DNA of 64,000 nucleotides from an uncultured Pelagibacteraceae bacterium (GCA_902623395.1 CACNTN010000001.1:1-64000); one strand, 5' to 3'; shown: positions 39,842 to 48,242, counted from the first letter of the stretch. Made by a program: numbers and translations. Notes: generated from the letters alone by a model not told the origin.

Positions 39842-40414
39842 TTGAAAAAAAAAATTATTATTGCTGGAGTTGATGAAGTTGGAAGGGGATGTTTAGCTGG
39901 TCCAGTGGTTTCAGCAGCTGTAGTGCTAAAAGAGGGTATAAATCTTAAACTTCTTAAAGATTCCAAAAAAATAAGCTTTAAAAAAAGATTAGAAATCGCA
40001 AATCATATAAAATTTCATTCACATTATGCTATCGGTCTAGCATCAGTAGATGAAATTTTAGATTTAAATATTTTACAAGCATCACTGCTATCGATGAAAA
40101 GAGCTTTGGATCAGCTGACCGTAAAACCAGATTTAACACTGGTAGATGGGAATTTTGCTCCACCGGGATTAAAAAATTATAAAACTATAATAAATGGAGA
40201 TGAAAAAATAAAAGTTATTAGTGCAGCTTCTATTATTGCTAAAGTTTTTAGAGACAACCTCATGATTAAACTTGCTAAAGATTTTTCTAATTATGCTTGG
40301 GAGAGTAATTTTGGTTATGGGACAAAAGCTCATTTAGATGGGTTAAAAAAGTTTGGCATTACCTCTCATCACAGAAAAGGTTTTAAACCCATACACAAGA
40401 TATTGTCTAACTAA
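39842..40414 (+). CDS. rnhB: Ribonuclease HII
   Basis: RNase HII cuts the RNA strand of RNA-DNA hybrids and single ribonucleotides in DNA. The 190-residue frame opens with TTG at 39842. It has the AGVDEVGRGCLAGPV motif with two of the catalytic acids, TLVDGNFAPPG, a KVISAASIIAKVFRDNLM region and the final SNFGYGTKAHLDGL. All catalytic Asp/Glu positions look intact. It precedes ccrM by 77 bases, a pairing also seen in other Alphaproteobacteria. Confidence 0.94.
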   Translation: MKKKIIIAGVDEVGRGCLAGPVVSAAVVLKEGINLKLLKDSKKISFKKRLEIANHIKFHSHYAIGLASVDEILDLNILQASLLSMKRALDQLTVKPDLTLVDGNFAPPGLKNYKTIINGDEKIKVISAASIIAKVFRDNLMIKLAKDFSNYAWESNFGYGTKAHLDGLKKFGITSHHRKGFKPIHKILSN

Positions 40415-40456
40415 GAATCTTAAGCACAAGAAGACTCGTTTTTTCATTAAAAAGAT

Positions 40457-40485
40457 TTGACCCTGGATTCAATTTAAGGTTGAAT
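40457..40485 (+). promoter_or_regulatory. Candidate ccrM promoter overlapping GANTC sites
   Basis: TTGACC (40457-40462) and TTGAAT (40480-40485) are 17 bases apart. One GANTC lies in the spacer and the other overlaps the -10-like box. Initiation would fall at or near the ATG at 40492, giving a leaderless message. The -10 match is only four of six, so this is tentative. Confidence 0.4.
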
Positions 40486-40486
40486 C
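40466..40486. repeat. Perfect 7-base inverted repeat carrying two GANTC sites
   Basis: GATTCAA (40466-40472) and TTGAATC (40480-40486) are exact reverse complements with a 7-base spacer. Each arm holds one GANTC site, and the right arm ends 5 bases before the ccrM ATG. It could be a protein-binding dyad, a weak hairpin or a methylation switch. Confidence 0.6.
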
Positions 40487-40491
40487 TTGAA

Positions 40492-41565
40492 ATGTTTAAA
40501 TTTTCCAACCAGATCGTTAATGGAGATTGCTTAAAGGAAATAAAAAAAATTCCTGATAAGTCCTTTGATTTAGTTTTTGCTGATCCTCCCTACAATATGC
40601 AGATTGGTGAAAAATTAACTCGACCTGACGCTAGCAAAGTGAATGGAGTAAATGATGAGTGGGATCAGTTTAATAGTTTCAAACATTACGATGAATTCTG
40701 CATTGCTTGGCTTAATGAATGTAAAAGAATTCTAAAAGATAATGGAAGTATTTGGGTAATAGGATCTTATCATAATATTTTTCGTCTAGGTTATCACTTA
40801 CAAAATTTAGATTACTGGTTGCTTAACGATGTTATCTGGAGAAAAAATAATCCTATGCCAAATTTTAGAGGAACTAGATTTACTAATGCACATGAAACTC
40901 TTATCTGGGCTTCAAAAAATAAAAAATCAAAATATACGTTTAATTATCAATCATTAAAATGCTTAAATGATGACTTACAGATGAGATCAGACTGGATATT
41001 ACCTATTTGCAACGGAAAAGAAAGACTAAAGAAAAACGGAAAAAAAATTCATTCTACCCAAAAACCAGAGGCTCTTTTACATAGAATTATTTTAGCTACT
41101 ACAAATAAAGATGATGCCATCTTTGATCCATTTTTAGGTACTGGAACAACAGCAGTTGTGGCTAAAAAATTAGGAAGAAGATACTTTGGTATAGAAAAAG
41201 ACAAAAAGTATTTTAAAGCTGCTAGTGAAAGAATAAAAAAAACTAAGGTAATTGAGGATGAATATTTGGATACTGTTGAAAACAATAAATCAAAACCAAG
41301 AATTCCTTTTGGTTCTCTTGTGGAGCTAGGAATATTAAAGCCTGGCACTACCCTATTTGATCCAAAGAGGAAGATTAATGCTAAAATTATGGCTGATGGA
41401 AGTATTAAATATAAACAGTCAGAAGGTTCTATACATAAAGTGGCAGCAACAATTATGGGAGCTGAAAGCTGTAATGGTTGGACTTATTGGCATTGTAATA
41501 TTAATGGATCCACTGTTGTAATTGATAGTTTAAGGCAAAAATTTATTGCTGAGACTAAGGCCTAA
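40492..41565 (+). CDS. ccrM: CcrM-type adenine-N6 DNA methyltransferase (GANTC)
   Basis: CcrM methylates adenine in GANTC and marks replication state in Alphaproteobacteria. From ATG 40492 it has 357 residues; an in-frame TTG at 40480 lies in the inverted repeat and is not preferred. DPPY is at 31-34 and the SAM-binding DPFLGTGTT near 211-219, the beta-class order. The CcrM-specific C-terminal DNA-recognition domain follows (IPFGSLVELGILKPGTTLF and the late SCNGWTYWHC). There is no restriction endonuclease nearby, which fits an orphan regulatory methylase. Its stop interlocks with the convergent monooxygenase stop. Confidence 0.95.
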   Translation: MFKFSNQIVNGDCLKEIKKIPDKSFDLVFADPPYNMQIGEKLTRPDASKVNGVNDEWDQFNSFKHYDEFCIAWLNECKRILKDNGSIWVIGSYHNIFRLGYHLQNLDYWLLNDVIWRKNNPMPNFRGTRFTNAHETLIWASKNKKSKYTFNYQSLKCLNDDLQMRSDWILPICNGKERLKKNGKKIHSTQKPEALLHRIILATTNKDDAIFDPFLGTGTTAVVAKKLGRRYFGIEKDKKYFKAASERIKKTKVIEDEYLDTVENNKSKPRIPFGSLVELGILKPGTTLFDPKRKINAKIMADGSIKYKQSEGSIHKVAATIMGAESCNGWTYWHCNINGSTVVIDSLRQKFIAETKA

Positions 41566-42695
41566 TTCTTATAAACTTTACCTAAGTATCTTTTTACGAA
41601 AAATCTACGTTTTAACAAAAACTTCAAAAATAGATTTCTTATATTTTGCATAATTTTGCTTGAAAAGTGGAATGCAAAGAAATTAAAATTTGATCTGCTT
41701 CTAATAATTTTTGCCCTTTTTGATCTAATTTCAAAATAGTTATTTTCTTTATCAAGCTTATCTTTTGTCAATAGATTAAATATTTCAAAAGCACTTTCTA
41801 TAGACTGTCCAGCACCTTGTGCGAGTGTTGGCAAAAACCCATTAAAAGCATCTCCAATATAAAATACCTTTTTATTAGAAGAAGGAATAATTTTTGGAGT
41901 AAAATACAAAGGCCATGTTTTTATTTCATCCTCAAATATATTCTTTAATTTTGGGTTTTGTTTTAAAACTACTTCTTGAACCAATTGTTTGATATTATCA
42001 GGTTCATATTTTTTACATCTCATTATGCAAACCATATTAAGTTCTTTTTTCTTATTTATTGGATAAAGAACAATATGGCTATTACTTCCAAGCATTAAAC
42101 TTAGATTTTCATCGTTTATATCGAATTCAGATTTAGAATTTAATATTACTCTTGCTGCAATTGCTTTTTTAAATCTTGGTTCATTTTTTTTCATTTCAAA
42201 AAATGACCTGGTGTTTGAAAATATTCCATCAGCAGCAATAACAAAATCTACTAGGTCATTTGTATTGTCATCAAATTTGATAAGAATTTTGTCTTTAAGT
42301 TCGGAGACTTCTTTCATTTTTTTTCCAAATCTTAAATGCTGTGTGTAAATATCTTCTTTCAAAAATTCGATTAAAGTAGATCTTTGAAGAGTTGTGTACT
42401 TAGCTTCAGGGCTATTAAACTTAGATAAATTTAAATCACATATTTTTTCATTTTGCATATTGTAAAAATCTATTGTCCTTGGGTGAAAAATTTTTTCGTT
42501 GTTAATTTTATCAAAACTGATTTGATTTAAAATTTTTATACTGTTTGTTGCTAATTGAATACCGTAGCCCTCCTCAAGAGACAAACTTTCTTCTCTCTCA
42601 TAAACCATAAATTCATGATCTGTATATTTTTTAACTAAATTTGCTAAAGTTAATCCTGCTATGCCAGCGCCAATTATTGCAATTTTCTTTTTCAT
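41562..42695 (-). CDS. FAD-dependent monooxygenase (UbiH/PHBH-like)
   Basis: The 377-residue flavoprotein hydroxylase has the N-terminal FAD motif IAIIGAGIAGLTLANL, the middle VDFVIAADGIFSNTRSFF (DG motif) and the late YIGDAFNGFLPTLAQGAGQSIESA (quoted in part: GDAFNGFLP), where GD binds FAD ribityl. It resembles salicylate-hydroxylase and ubiquinone-hydroxylase enzymes; the substrate cannot be decided. A quinone role is possible, and ubiK lies elsewhere in the window. It overlaps mutY by one base and interlocks with the ccrM stop. Confidence 0.8.
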   Translation of the reverse strand: MKKKIAIIGAGIAGLTLANLVKKYTDHEFMVYEREESLSLEEGYGIQLATNSIKILNQISFDKINNEKIFHPRTIDFYNMQNEKICDLNLSKFNSPEAKYTTLQRSTLIEFLKEDIYTQHLRFGKKMKEVSELKDKILIKFDDNTNDLVDFVIAADGIFSNTRSFFEMKKNEPRFKKAIAARVILNSKSEFDINDENLSLMLGSNSHIVLYPINKKKELNMVCIMRCKKYEPDNIKQLVQEVVLKQNPKLKNIFEDEIKTWPLYFTPKIIPSSNKKVFYIGDAFNGFLPTLAQGAGQSIESAFEIFNLLTKDKLDKENNYFEIRSKRAKIIRSRSNFNFFAFHFSSKIMQNIRNLFLKFLLKRRFFVKRYLGKVYKN

Positions 42696-43696
42696 TAGAA
42701 TAAAGATGAAACTTGATTAAATATTCTTTTCGTGAAACTAGGAATAAATTCTTTATTTTTTTCTAAAGAGTACCAATTATATGATTTTGGAATCTTGTTT
42801 GAAAATTTATAGTACAAATTAATATTAAGACTTAAATTTGAAATAGAATTTTTATAATTTTTTAAAAATTTCCAATTTTTATCTACCGAATTATTTTCCA
42901 CTTCTTTTATTAATGGTAAATTAAAATTTTTGAGAAATTTTATTTCATTCTCTTTAGTCAAAGCTATTTGTTTTTTTTTACTAACGTAACAAAAAATATT
43001 GTAGTTCATAACTTTTATTTTTTTTCTTTTATTATCTTTAATCTTATTTGATGATTTAAAATAACTGCAACTTTTATTCAAACAACATTGACTACATTTT
43101 GGGTCTTTTGGCTTACAAATTAAAGCTCCGAATTCCATTAACGCTTCAACAAAATCGGAGTTTCTGTTCGTAATAAAAAGATTTTTTTTATTAGAATCAA
43201 TTAACTGATCAAAATCTATCTTGGACTCCTTTTTATTAAGATATCTTGTGAATACTCTTTTTACATTTCCATCTAAAGCTATTGTTGGGTAATTATGAAT
43301 AAAACCCATCAGCGCGTTAGCAGTATAATCTCCTACTCCTGGTAATTTTTTTATTTCTTTTAAAGTATTTGGTAAATTAGAATTAAGTTCTTTTACTAAT
43401 AATTTAACAGATGCTAACAAATTTCTAGCCCTTCTGTAATAACCCAAACCTTCCCACATTTTTAGAATTTGAGTTTCATTAGCTTTAGATAAAGACTCTA
43501 GTGTCTTATATTTTCTCGTAAATTTTTTAAAATAAGGAATAACTGTTTTTACTTGTGTTTGTTGCAACATAAATTCACTCAAAAGTCTGTAATAAAGCTT
43601 TTTTGGTGATTTTTTGCTAACACGCCATGGCAAATTACGCCTGCTATTATCATACCAAGCAAGAATTTTTTTTGATAAAGTTGGATTTAAATGCAT
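42695..43696 (-). CDS. mutY: A/G-specific adenine DNA glycosylase
   Basis: MutY removes adenine mispaired with 8-oxoguanine. From the ATG at 43696 it has about 333 residues; an ATG at 43732 would run into the divergent gene. Catalytic Glu41 (SEFMLQQTQV), helix-hairpin-helix LPGVGDYTA (118-126) and Asp142 (LDGNV) are present. The 4Fe-4S set CKPKDPKCSQCCLNKSC (C-x6-C-x2-C-x5-C) follows. A divergent NUDIX-like C-terminal domain should follow and is lysine- and asparagine-rich here. Its first codons share the ATGCAT palindrome with the next gene. Confidence 0.94.
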   Translation of the reverse strand: MHLNPTLSKKILAWYDNSRRNLPWRVSKKSPKKLYYRLLSEFMLQQTQVKTVIPYFKKFTRKYKTLESLSKANETQILKMWEGLGYYRRARNLLASVKLLVKELNSNLPNTLKEIKKLPGVGDYTANALMGFIHNYPTIALDGNVKRVFTRYLNKKESKIDFDQLIDSNKKNLFITNRNSDFVEALMEFGALICKPKDPKCSQCCLNKSCSYFKSSNKIKDNKRKKIKVMNYNIFCYVSKKKQIALTKENEIKFLKNFNLPLIKEVENNSVDKNWKFLKNYKNSISNLSLNINLYYKFSNKIPKSYNWYSLEKNKEFIPSFTKRIFNQVSSLF

Positions 43697-44176
43697 AATA
43701 AAAATAATAATAAAACTCAAACTTTCATACAAGGGCTAAGACCTTTTGCAAGCTCAATTCCTAAAACTTTAAAAAAACATCTCAGAAAAGGTGGATATAA
43801 TTATTCTAATATCGTGGATAATTGGACAAGGATTGTTAACAAAAATATTTCAGATGCATGCTATCCCATTACGGTAAAAATGAGTAAAGAAATGAGGAAT
43901 GGCACTTTAGTACTTAACGTAGTTCATGGAAAAGAAATGGAAGTTGAGTACATGAAAAAAGAGATAATTGATAAAATAAACAGCTTTTTTGGCTACAATT
44001 GTATCAAACAAGTATCATTGAAAATTGTTCAAGATACAATAAAATCAAAAAATAAAGTTTTTCCTAAGATTAAAAACTTGCCTAAAATTGAAGAAAAAAT
44101 GGATAAAATTAAAGATAATCATCTTAAAAACTCTTTAAAAATTTTTTTGAAAGTATTTAATGAGAGAAATAAATAA
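43691..44176 (+). CDS. DUF721 / DciA-like protein
   Basis: The 161-residue protein has a DUF721 domain. IVDNWTRIVNKNISDACYPITVKM, quoted in part, matches the W..hvG..ia....P..l pattern, and GTLVLNVVHGKEMEVEYMKKEIIDKIN completes the KH-like fold. DUF721 proteins include DciA, the ancestral loader/operator of the replicative helicase. The position between mutY and dsbA-smc is typical in Alphaproteobacteria. Its ATG at 43691 overlaps that of mutY on the other strand. dsbA starts 17 bases before its stop. Confidence 0.78.
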   Translation: MHNKNNNKTQTFIQGLRPFASSIPKTLKKHLRKGGYNYSNIVDNWTRIVNKNISDACYPITVKMSKEMRNGTLVLNVVHGKEMEVEYMKKEIIDKINSFFGYNCIKQVSLKIVQDTIKSKNKVFPKIKNLPKIEEKMDKIKDNHLKNSLKIFLKVFNERNK

Positions 44177-44750
44177 ATTTTTTTATATTACTGTAATTAC
44201 TTTTTTCACCTGCATCGCGCCAGTTCAAAGTAAAATATTAAGCATAGGAAGTCCAGAAGCAAAAGTAATAGTAAAAGTTTTTTCTTCATTAACGTGTCCT
44301 CATTGCGCTAACTTTCATGGCGCAATTTTTAATAATCTTAAGAGAGATTATATTGATAAAGGTTTAGTTAAATTTGAACATCATCCCTTTCCGCTTGATT
44401 TAGCGGCGCTTAACGCTGAAGTTGTTGTCAATTGTCAAACTAACAATAATAAGAAATTTGAATTGTTAGAAGAAATTTATAAAAAGCAAAAATTTTGGGC
44501 AGTGGGCTCTGACATAAATAAAATAAACGATTTAATTAAAGAAGTTGGTTTAAACTTCGATTTATCAAAAGAAAAAATGGATACGTGTCTTAAAGATAGC
44601 GACGCCCAAGATAAAATACTGCAGCTAAGAATTGATGCTCAAAAAAAGTATAAAATTGAATCTACCCCAACAATAATTGTAAATGAAAAAAAATATAACA
44701 ATAAAATAGACTATAAGTCCTTTAAAAAAATAATTGAAAAAAATTTATAG
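44160..44750 (+). CDS. Periplasmic DsbA-family thiol:disulfide protein
   Basis: The 196-residue protein has a signal peptide (about 1-24, ending APVQS) and a thioredoxin fold with an inserted helical domain. The active site is Cys46-Pro-His-Cys49 in SSLTCPHCANFH, and the cis-Pro loop is ESTPTIIV. The CPHC dipeptide is that of oxidising DsbA-type enzymes. It would introduce disulfides into exported proteins, such as cytochrome or surface proteins. It overlaps the DUF721 gene and is followed directly by smc. No partner DsbB is in the window. Confidence 0.9.
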   Translation: MREINKFFYITVITFFTCIAPVQSKILSIGSPEAKVIVKVFSSLTCPHCANFHGAIFNNLKRDYIDKGLVKFEHHPFPLDLAALNAEVVVNCQTNNNKKFELLEEIYKKQKFWAVGSDINKINDLIKEVGLNFDLSKEKMDTCLKDSDAQDKILQLRIDAQKKYKIESTPTIIVNEKKYNNKIDYKSFKKIIEKNL

Positions 44751-47195
44751 ATGAAATTTAAACAATTAGATATTACAGGTTTTAAATCATTTTCTGATAA
44801 GACAACTTTTTTAATTGAAGATGGGTTGACCGGTATAGTTGGTCCAAATGGGTGTGGTAAATCCAATGTTGTGGAGTCTTTAAGATGGTGTATGGGAGAA
44901 AGCTCTGCAAAAAGTATGAGGGGAAGTGGGATGGAAGATGTAATTTTTTCTGGAACTTCAAATCGACCATCTAAAAATATTTCAGAGGTATCTTTATTGC
45001 TTGATAATCAGAATAAAGAAGGTCCAGTCCAATTTAAAGAATTTGATGAAATTGTTATAAGGAGAAAAATTGAAAGAGATAAAGGCTCTAAATATTTCAT
45101 TAATGATAGAGAAGTCAGAGCAAGGGACGTACAAACTTTGTTTGCAGACTTGTCGACCGGAGCTCATTCTCCGTCACTTATTAGTCAAGGGAGAATTGGA
45201 CAACTTGTAACTTCTAAGCCAATAGAAAGAAAGTCTATTCTTGAAGAAGCTGCAGGAATATCAGGAATACACGCTAGAAGACAAGAAGCAGAAACAAGAT
45301 TAAATGCAGCTGAAAATAATTTAAAGAGAGCTGATGAACTCAAAAAACAACAACAAAAGCAATTAGATAATTTAAAGAAACAAGCTGAAGAAGCGACAAG
45401 ATACAAAGAAATCTCGAGAGAGATCAAGAGAGCGGAAGCAGGCTTATATTATTTAAAGATCAGAGAAATAGAAAAAGATAAAAAAAAAATAGTAGAAAAA
45501 CTTAGTGAGCTTGAGGATGAGATTAGTGCAATAAATATCGATTATAATCATAACAACACACTTTTAGAGGAAGAAAATAAAAAATTAGCGCCTCTTAGAG
45601 ATAAAAAGATGGAAAGTGCTGCAAGCTTACAAAAAATTAATTTGGAAATGGCTAGTCTGGATGAGGAAGAAGCAAGGGTAAAATCATTACAAGAAAAACT
45701 CGAAAAGTCTATTAAAACAGTAGAATCAGACCTAGAACGAGAGAAAAGTATTTCTCTAGATGCAGATCTAAATGAGAAAAGAATTTCTAAAGAAAAAGAA
45801 GAGTTGCTAAAAACTGAAGGTCAGTTATCAAAAGTAGAATCTAATTCTTCAAAAGAACTTAAGGAATCTAAATCCCAATTATATAGTTTACAAATTCAAT
45901 TAGACGATATGCTAGATAAAATTGAGAAATATATTAAAGGAAGCAAAAAGCTTACTATGGAAATATTTTCAGAGCTAAAAAAATTGGTAAAAAAAATTAC
46001 TTCTTCACAAGAAGAATACGCTGAAAAATATGGAAAAGATAAGTCAATTCAAAGCGACTCAATTAAAAGGAAAGAAAGAATTAAAAATATTGACTTAGAA
46101 TTAGAGAATTGGAGAAATTTGAAATCTAATTCAGAAAGAATGATATTTGAATTAAGTGACAGAAAAAATAAACTTCAGGCTGAGTTAACTGATAATCAAA
46201 AAAATCCTGAAAGAATTGCAACATCAAAAGGGCAAAATCTTCAAAATTTAGAAAATACCAAAAAAAGAAATGAAGAGATTGAAAATGAATTGATCGAGGC
46301 AGAAAAAAAATATAACTCTATCAATCAAAATATTAGAGAAATTCAATCCAAACTTTCTGAATTAAAAGAAAATAAAGCTAGAAATGAAGCAACTGTGGAG
46401 GGAATCGAGAACAGAAAAAAAGATTTATTATTTTCTGTAAAAAGCGAATTAAATATTGAAAATGAAGATGAGTTACTACCTCGTTCGGATTTGAACCAAG
46501 TTTCACCGGATAATCTCCCATCATTGAAGGAACAATCCCAAAAGACAGAAAAAATTAAAAAACAAAGGGAGTCCTTGGGCTCGGTAAATCTTAGAGCAGA
46601 TGAGGAAACTAAAAAGTTTGAAACAGATATAAAAAAAATGGAAGATGATAGAGCTGATCTCTACTCAGCAATAGTAAAATTAAAAACTAGTATTGATGAG
46701 TTAAATCAAAAAGGTAGAGAGCGATTATTGGATGCTTTCACAAAAGTTAATAGAAAATTTAATGAGGTATATACAAAACTATTTAGCGGAGGTACTGCAA
46801 AAATAGAATTAGTAGACTCGGATGATCCTCTTGAAGCAGGACTGGAAATGTATGTTTCGCCTCCAGGAAAAAGATTGCAATCTATTACATTGTTATCAGG
46901 AGGTGAACAAGCTTTAACAGCTTTATCATTAGTATTTGCAGTATTTTTAGTGAATCCATCTCCAATTTGTGTTTTAGACGAAGTTGATGCTCCATTAGAT
47001 GATGCTAATGTTACCAGATTTTGTAGCTTATTAGATGAACTTACAAAGATAACAAAAACAAAATTTATAATTATTACTCACCATGCTTTAACAATGTCTA
47101 GGATGCATAGATTGTATGGAGTCACAATGGCAGAGCAAGGGGTTAGCCAACTTGTTTCGGTAGACTTACAAAAAGCAGAGGAATTGGTTGCTTAG
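44751..47195 (+). CDS. smc: SMC chromosome-segregation ATPase, short form without a hinge
   Basis: SMC proteins compact chromosomes as head-to-head ATPases with long coiled-coil arms. The head motifs are intact: Walker A GPNGCGKS (31-38), the Q-loop region SLISQGRIGQL, the SMC-specific ESLGSVNLRA (about 607-616), signature LLSGGEQ (714-720) and Walker B ICVLDEVDAPLDD (739-751). The protein has only 814 residues against about 1150 for relatives. Residues 165-605 are continuous charged coiled coil with no globular hinge and no Cys for a zinc hook. It directly abuts dsbA and precedes atpI by 9 bases. Confidence 0.93.
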   Translation: MKFKQLDITGFKSFSDKTTFLIEDGLTGIVGPNGCGKSNVVESLRWCMGESSAKSMRGSGMEDVIFSGTSNRPSKNISEVSLLLDNQNKEGPVQFKEFDEIVIRRKIERDKGSKYFINDREVRARDVQTLFADLSTGAHSPSLISQGRIGQLVTSKPIERKSILEEAAGISGIHARRQEAETRLNAAENNLKRADELKKQQQKQLDNLKKQAEEATRYKEISREIKRAEAGLYYLKIREIEKDKKKIVEKLSELEDEISAINIDYNHNNTLLEEENKKLAPLRDKKMESAASLQKINLEMASLDEEEARVKSLQEKLEKSIKTVESDLEREKSISLDADLNEKRISKEKEELLKTEGQLSKVESNSSKELKESKSQLYSLQIQLDDMLDKIEKYIKGSKKLTMEIFSELKKLVKKITSSQEEYAEKYGKDKSIQSDSIKRKERIKNIDLELENWRNLKSNSERMIFELSDRKNKLQAELTDNQKNPERIATSKGQNLQNLENTKKRNEEIENELIEAEKKYNSINQNIREIQSKLSELKENKARNEATVEGIENRKKDLLFSVKSELNIENEDELLPRSDLNQVSPDNLPSLKEQSQKTEKIKKQRESLGSVNLRADEETKKFETDIKKMEDDRADLYSAIVKLKTSIDELNQKGRERLLDAFTKVNRKFNEVYTKLFSGGTAKIELVDSDDPLEAGLEMYVSPPGKRLQSITLLSGGEQALTALSLVFAVFLVNPSPICVLDEVDAPLDDANVTRFCSLLDELTKITKTKFIIITHHALTMSRMHRLYGVTMAEQGVSQLVSVDLQKAEELVA

Positions 47196-47204
47196 ATAAT
47201 ATCA

Positions 47205-47489
47205 ATGACAATTCCTGAGGACTTTAAAACTCGCCTAAAAATTGCAAAAAAAAAATTAAAAAAACAGATTAATAGCGATGATGTAAAAAAAGGCTCTTTT
47301 ATGGGAGGTGCTTTCAAAATAGGTACAGAACTTGTAGCTGCAGTAGCTGTTGGGACAATAATTGGGTTTATTTTAGATAGTTGGTTTGATACTAAACCTT
47401 GGTTAATAATAATTTTCTTTTTTTTAGGTACGGCAGCAGGCATACTAAACGTGATACGCACTGCTAACCGAATGCAAAAAGAGGAATAA
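47205..47489 (+). CDS. atpI: ATP synthase subunit I (AtpI/AtpZ-like)
   Basis: The 94-residue protein has a charged N-terminus and two hydrophobic segments: LVAAVAVGTIIGFILDSWFDTKPW (in part) and LIIIFFFLGTAAGILNV. This is the AtpI-type layout. AtpI helps assemble the c-ring or supply Mg2+ in some species. Its place directly before atpB supports the call. It lies 9 bases after smc, so it may be read through from the smc message. Confidence 0.85.
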   Translation: MTIPEDFKTRLKIAKKKLKKQINSDDVKKGSFMGGAFKIGTELVAAVAVGTIIGFILDSWFDTKPWLIIIFFFLGTAAGILNVIRTANRMQKEE

Positions 47490-47501
47490 TATAAGGAATT
47501 T

Positions 47502-48236
47502 ATGGCAAGTAATCCAATGCAACAATTTAATGTTCATAAAATTGGACCTGAAATTAAAATTGCAGGAGTAGATTTATCTTTTACAAACTCAAGCCTGTTC
47601 ATGGTAATTAGTGCATCAGTTATATTGTTATTTTTATTCCTTGGAACCAGAGAGAAAAAAATTGTTCCAGATAAAATTCAACTAATTGCTGAAATGTTTT
47701 ATACATTTGTTGCAAAAATGATAAGTGACACAGCGGGTTCTAAGGCCAAACCTTATTTTCCTTTTATATTTAGTTTATTTATGTTTGTTCTATTTTGTAA
47801 TATGGTGGGAATGTTACCATACTCATTCACTGTAACTAGCCATATTATAGTTACTTTAATTATGGCACTTTTCATTTTTATTGCAGTTACCATCATTGGA
47901 TTTGTTAAACATGGTTTTAAATATTTAAATATTTTTGTGCCAAGTGGAGTACCAGTGGTACTATTACCATTAATCACAGTTATTGAAATTATTTCATATT
48001 TAAGTAGGCCAGTCAGTTTATCTGTAAGATTATTTGCAAATATGATGGCAGGGCATACTATGTTAAAAGTTTTTGGAGGATTTGTAATAAGTTTAGGATT
48101 ACTTGGCGGGTGGTTGCCGCTAGGTTTTTCAGTAGCATTAACTGGCTTGGAAATATTAGTAGCTTTTCTTCAAGCTTATGTTTTTGCAATATTAACCTGC
48201 ATCTATTTAAATGATGCATTAAATTTACATCATTAA
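47502..48236 (+). CDS. atpB: F0F1 ATP synthase subunit a
   Basis: Subunit a forms the proton half-channels against the c-ring. The 244-residue protein has five to six hydrophobic helices. The essential Arg lies in SRPVSLSVRLFANMMAGH, CNMVGMLPYSF fits the family, and a C-terminal helix ends AYVFAILTCIYLNDAL. It follows atpI by 12 bases and precedes atpE by 17. Confidence 0.97.
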   Translation: MASNPMQQFNVHKIGPEIKIAGVDLSFTNSSLFMVISASVILLFLFLGTREKKIVPDKIQLIAEMFYTFVAKMISDTAGSKAKPYFPFIFSLFMFVLFCNMVGMLPYSFTVTSHIIVTLIMALFIFIAVTIIGFVKHGFKYLNIFVPSGVPVVLLPLITVIEIISYLSRPVSLSVRLFANMMAGHTMLKVFGGFVISLGLLGGWLPLGFSVALTGLEILVAFLQAYVFAILTCIYLNDALNLHH

Positions 48237-48242
48237 TTAAAA

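Larger units (their letters stand above)
40415..40486 (+). promoter_or_regulatory. Cluster of four GANTC (CcrM) sites upstream of ccrM
   Basis: The gap between rnhB and ccrM has GAATC at 40415-40419, GACTC at 40433-40437, GATTC at 40466-40470 and GAATC at 40482-40486. GANTC is the CcrM methylation target, so the methylase could sense the methylation state of its own upstream region. In Caulobacter the ccrM leader also has GANTC sites that affect its expression. Confidence 0.6.

Noticed and set aside
40492-41565. Restriction-modification system around the methyltransferase
   Set aside because: Neighbours are rnhB and a flavin monooxygenase; no endonuclease is present, and the C-terminal domain is that of orphan CcrM.
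43697-43732. Longer mutY start at 43732
   Set aside because: The added residues lie in the DUF721 coding region and are not part of the MutY family; MHLNPTLSKKILAWYD from 43696 is the usual kind of start.
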